Positions 12,601-18,600 of a stretch of DNA of 20,044 nt are shown here, in pieces. The notes below the pieces were generated by a model, which worked only from the letters and a program-made list of their open reading frames with translations, did not search any database and was not told the origin of the DNA. The position numbers were made by a program, and so were the translations under genes. Numbering within the stretch: position 1 is the first letter of the stretch; each line of letters opens with the position of its first letter. The stretch covers positions 1 through 20,044 of the forward strand of contig QXVZ01000029.1 of assembly GCA_008931825.1 (NCBI GenBank). Reading direction: 5' to 3'. This stretch comes from Phallusia fumigata. Lineage: Eukaryota > Chordata > Ascidiacea > Phlebobranchia > Ascidiidae.

Positions 12601-15600
12601 TCTGCTTTCAGATCATCCATTTGTGACATCAAGGTTCTGTAGAGTTAGTGAAAATTTAACTTTGAAGTGCTAAAACATAAAAACAGACCTGTAGTTGAGT
12701 CTGGCTAGCGTTGCAGCTTCAGCAGCTAAAAGCTTTGGTGGAAACTCGTGTCCGTCTGGCAAACATTGGGATAAGTTCCACATTGTGACCATACATTCCA
12801 TCTTGTGCAAGCCATAGTAAGTGGGACAAGGTTCTGGCATGTCTGTAAGCAAACACATGAAATAAACAGATTAAACTGGTTTGAGAATTTTTAATATCCA
12901 CGTAAAATTAAAATAGCAAAGTTCAACTTTGGTTCCTAAACTAAAAGAGAGTATTTTGGCAAAGCACAACTGCTTGGTGTAGTCAATCTTGCCTCAACCA
13001 CTTCGCCAGTGTTGAAACGATTTCTGCAATGCTTTAACATCACCACTGTTACCAAACCTTCATCTAGTGCAAAACATAAAACTTTAAGCCTAAAACATAT
13101 TCTAAAATAGAAATCTTCGGTTTTTAGCATACTGTTACAAGATACTTAAGCTAAAAATATATTTTTTAATCAATTTACCGATTCCGAAACAAGCCAGTTG
13201 TGCTGATGAGGTCCCATTGTCTGAATTAGTTCTGGTTGCTTGCATCCCATTCAGCAACGCACTAAACATAAGTGTATGTACTATTCGTCTTTCATTTTAA
13301 ACAGATAATCCCGTATAGAAGTTTTTCAACTTTTAGCCCCAGTTCTTCCCCTAAATTTAACTTAGAATTCCCTCGCACAAATAGAAATTAACCTTTACAT
13401 GCTGAAGACAACATATGTGTAGTTTCACACTTACGTGTAGTTTGTCATTTTAAGGACATCTTTTTCAGATGCAGTAAGGCTTTCAGGATACTCATGTCCC
13501 TCTGGCAAACATCCAACTGATGCCCACATAATTTTTAAACAATCTGTGGAATGTTCTCCGTAGTATTTGGGACATTCGTCAGGTAAATCTTTTACAAAAA
13601 ACAAGCAAGGGATGTAAGAGTTTTACAAATTAAAACAATTAGTATTACGGTCCTAAAAAAATATTTTCCTATTTGCAAGTGGTTAGTGCGACCTCCTTGT
13701 GTTCACAAGGTTAAAGGTTCTAACACCAACACTAAGAACAAAAACAAACCAAGGGAACCACAATAGCTCCAGCTTGGCTGATAGCAAAATGACAAATGCC
13801 TTCATACATTGTCTTCCCCATGTACAAACAACTTGGTAGAATGAGGAACGAAAATCACCACATTCACAATAAAAACACATGTTACCGATTCCAAAGCAAT
13901 TTAGTTGTTGTGTAGAATCGCCATTGTCTGAATCATTTTTTATTTGCTCCATATCACTTAAAAGATTTCTGAAAATATAAAAAAGTTAATGATGTAGACT
14001 AGTATATGTATCACAAAAATCTATTGGCGGTTGCACACCCTTGCCAAACATGCAAAACAACCCCAGTTCTGACATTAATCATGCATAGGTGTTCGTTAAC
14101 ATGTATAATTGGTAATGGTGCTCGAAGATATAATAGTGCAGAATTTATCCTGAAGCATTGGTGCTTTTCACAGACGATTCCAGGTCTGAAGTTTAGTTTA
14201 TCCAAAAATCGATTTGTCTGAATCAAGTTTTAGGACAACTGCTGCACTAACATGCCTTCGAACACAATATAGACAGAGTTACCACTAAGTATAACGAGTG
14301 TTACCACTGAGTACCACAAGTGCAACCGAATATTTGCAAAATGAATTATACAGACTGATTTTAGTGTGATGAAAGCTTCAGTTCTCTTATAGTAATGAGA
14401 TGTTCAGAATTCCAGCATGAACCTGTATGTGAGATGATCCAAGGCATCAATTTCAAAAGGTGCAAGTTTATCGGGAGAGTCTTGTCCTTCTGGCAAACAT
14501 TTAACTAACCCCCACACAGATACCATGCATTCAACAGTATGAGGACCATAGTACTTTGAACAAGTATCAGGCAGATCTAAAAAACAATAAACTCATTTGG
14601 CTACTCCAAAAAAGACTGAATAGTCCAAACTTACAAACCAATACTGCAGTGGTGAGGGCGGAACCACTTTATAGTTAGGTTATTTATGATAAGTGTAGTT
14701 TGTTTTTAGGTAGACCAGTGGTTCCAAACCTTTTAATATTATTTTATTCACTTTATGTCTAGCATGAGAGAATGAAAAGTTCCATTGAGGAAATGTATAA
14801 AGAAAGGATGGCAACCACTTGCCTTGTGTACAGTAAAACTTGTATCGGCAAAACCAACATCAGCGCTGAACAGAACTTACCTATTCCAAAGCAATTTTGT
14901 TGATCGGTACTTGATCCATTATCAGAATTCGCTCTTGTAGTTTCCATTTTCGTCTTTAAAGCACTGAAGAACATTTGTGATGTAAATATTATGCTTTAAC
15001 TCAAACAGGCCTATTGTCATTTAGATGCTGACATAAAATTCGTAGTCTTCAGTGTGTCGATTTGCGCTGTTGTAAGGTTCTCAGGGTATTCATATCCCTC
15101 TTTCACACATCCGACTATATCCCAAACTTTGCTCAAGCACTCCATTGTATGAGGACCATAAAATGTCCGACACAAGTCAGGCAAATCTGAATTGTAAAAT
15201 ACAAACAAACATTATATCACATATTTTTCAGGTAAGGCAACCTAAGTTTTTGATAATGTACTTGCATATGCTAAGTGTAGATTTCTGCCCGAAAAATACA
15301 TCCCATATACTTAGTCACAACATTAGGATACCATTACATAATCAATGATGGTCAAAAGACAAGTTGAAAACTCAACAAGGTATGTTCATGCTATATAATA
15401 AGAATGTTTTTACAGGTCAAAAAACATGACGATACCTATTCCAAAACAATTAAGTTGTTGGTATGAAACTCCCCCATCTGCTTCATGTTTTATTGTGGCT
15501 GATTGACCAAGATATTCTCTGCAAATAATCAAAGATAATTGAGCAAAAAATGTAAAAAGTAACATAAACCCAGTAAACAACAAAAACTTCCATCACAAAA

Positions 15601-18600
15601 ACATAAACACATGCAGATTTACTAATACCTCATTCACAAAAACAGTGCACAACACACACAAACAATCACAAACCATACAACCATCACTATACAGCAACAC
15701 ACATATACAATATACAGCAACACATACAAACAAACACAAAGCATACAACCATCATTATACAGCAACACACATATACAATATACAGCAACACATACAAACA
15801 AACACAAAGCATACAACCACCATTATACAGCAACACACATATACAAAATACAGCAACACATACAAACAAGCACAAACCACATAACCACCATTATACAGCA
15901 ACAAACATGCACAAACAAGCACAAAAAAACTCAACAACCAATGTACAGAAACACACACATACAAGCAAGCACAAACCACATAACTACCACTATACAGCAA
16001 CACACCTATACGAACAAACACAAAGCAAGCAACCACAATTACAACATACACATGTATGTTTCAACAAGCGAAAAAATAAACATTGGCAAGTATATATATA
16101 TACAACTATGTAAATACACACCACAAAATGATCATAGAAAAGCACAAATCAACATTAATCATAATCTCTGAATCAACATTAATTTCAGAAATATGAGCAT
16201 TAAATCCAATTGCATCTACGAGGGTTTAGCAAGTTAAAATACCTGTAGCTCATGTTCGATAATATCGTTTGCTCAGAAAGAGAAAGATTTCCAGGAAACT
16301 GATATCCAAGTGTCAAACATCCCACGCTTTTCCAGATAACGTTTAAACAAACCAAAGTGTGCAGACCATAGTAAGTCTTACATTCATCAGGCAAATCTGG
16401 CAATAACAAATATATATGCAAAGAGGTATGATCAGCATAAGACTGTGAAGAAAACAACCTGGTGCAGAGCATGGAATTTATTTGTTTCAATATGGTTCGC
16501 AAAACTACTGGGATTATCAGTGAGCAAAACCATAAGTTTCATTATATGTGACCTTAAGTTGGTTGGTATTGTTATGTAAAACTACACTGAAAGGCCCATA
16601 CCAGCAATGAAACACACTTAACCCTAGTTAAGACTAGTTTTTATCAGCATTTACCTATTCCAAAACATTCTAGTTGTGCAGTTCCGTTTCCTGTATCTGC
16701 AACATCTTTAATGGCTTGTGTATAGTTCACCAAGGCCCTAAAACGAACACAACTTTTAAATCAGAAACAGTTCAAAGATCCTGTGGAAAAGACAATGTAA
16801 CCTGTATGTGATATTAGTCAAAGGATCCTTTTCACTTGATGAAAGTTTCTCTGGATANTAGTAAGTCGAACAATTATCAGGTAAATCTAAAGGAAAAATG
16901 AGACAAATAAACAGAAAATGTCAAGAAGTAAAATAAATCTTGGAATTTGCCAGGACTAATATTCTGGCACATTATCAATAAACCAATTGTTGTAACAGAA
17001 ACTTTTGCCATCACCAGTGATTTGTGTTGCTTTTATCTATTAGCAGGCCCAGTATTTTTACCCTATGAACTATAAACACATCAAATTACTGTGAAATCAC
17101 TAAAACGTTGGCCAGTTCACGCACAAAGCAGTAATGGTGACAACATTACCTATTCCAAAACATGCCAGTTGTTGGTTGGAATATCCCAGATCAGATTCAA
17201 ACCTGATTGTCTCTGTGTGATTCAGCAGGCGCCTGTACACAACACACACTGTGTCAAACCAATCTGTGCTAATCACTACAGACAAACATACCTGCAAAAT
17301 AAGAAATATACCTGTATGTTAACATAGATAAACCAGTCATTTCAAATGTCGAAAGCTTCTCTGGATATTTTTCACCCTCTGGCAAACATCCGGACATGTT
17401 CCAAAGGGTTTTCATGCATTCAACATCGTGGGGGCCGTAGTAGGTTGGACATGTGTCAGGAAGATCTATACAAAGACAATGATAGTTGGGTAGAAAATAG
17501 TTTGATGGACAATATGAAAAGAAATAATTCTCACCTATTCCAAAGCATTTAAGTTGATCTGAACTTGATCCATTATCTGAATTTGCTTTTGTTGTGTCCA
17601 TTTGTAATTTCACATCACTAAAAGAGAGTTTGTAAATCAGAAGCTGTGTTGTAAACAGAACAGAAAAAACACAACCTCCCTCGTCATGTTTTGCCTAATT
17701 TAACTCAGTATAACCTTAAACAAGTCAGAATGCATGTGAACAGCCAATGTCAGGCAAAAGAATTGACTATAACAGAACTGATTTGGATCATGTGAATTAT
17801 TGAGGTTTTCATTTATTGGTTACTGCATGATAGTAGAATGTACAAGGGTTAGCAAAAACAGTCACAAAAGTTAACTGTACATAACCAAGTCCTTCATTCC
17901 TGGTTATTAATAGAAACAAGGATTTCACCAATATCCACCAAATTTAAACCGATCCTACTGAAGCTGTAGAATACACTAACCTATAAGTTGAACCCTGTAA
18001 TGCTGTTACTTCATGCAGAGGACGTTTATCTGGGAATGCATCACCTTCTGGTAAACATTTGGCATTTTCCCACATTACTTTTAAACAAGGCATTGTATGG
18101 GTTCCATAGTACGTTGGACACTCATCAGGCAAATCTGACAGCAAAGCAATAATGAGTTAAGCAACAATTGTAAGTGTGTGGGTGACAATGTTTACCTATT
18201 CCAAAACAATTCAGTTGTTGCGATGAAACACCATTATCAGATTCAGTTCTGGTAAATTGATTGTCATCCAGCAATGAACTGAAAAACGAAGTTAGACATG
18301 AAATAAATGTCGAACAAGCAGTTAATAATTGATTCAAAGTTTGTTCGAATTGCGTAAAAACGGAAATTGCTGCATGAGAACACAGTTAATTCGATATCAG
18401 ATTATGATTATACTTACGTGTAAGTCCTGGTTGATAGTGTTGCAACGAACCAAGCAGGTAAGGAACCAGGATATCTTCTTCCAGTTGGTAAACATCCAAC
18501 TGATTCCCAAATAACATTTAGACAATCCACTGAATGTGGCCCATAGTAAGTTGGGCATTCATCAGGTAAATCTATTGCAAATAGATGTTTACAATCAGAT

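Noticed and set aside
13676-13735. Possible tRNA gene
   Set aside because: Only A-box and B-box-like segments are present; no acceptor stem pairing or clear anticodon arm, so a SINE head is more likely.
14716-14730. hAT-like terminal motif cagtggttccaaacc
   Set aside because: No inverted partner or target-site duplication was found nearby; a single short match is not enough.
15634-16171. Long open frames on both strands in the A/C-rich region (His/Thr/Gln-rich or Cys/Val-rich)
   Set aside because: They are a by-product of the 68-base minisatellite, occur in several frames at once and lie within an intron.
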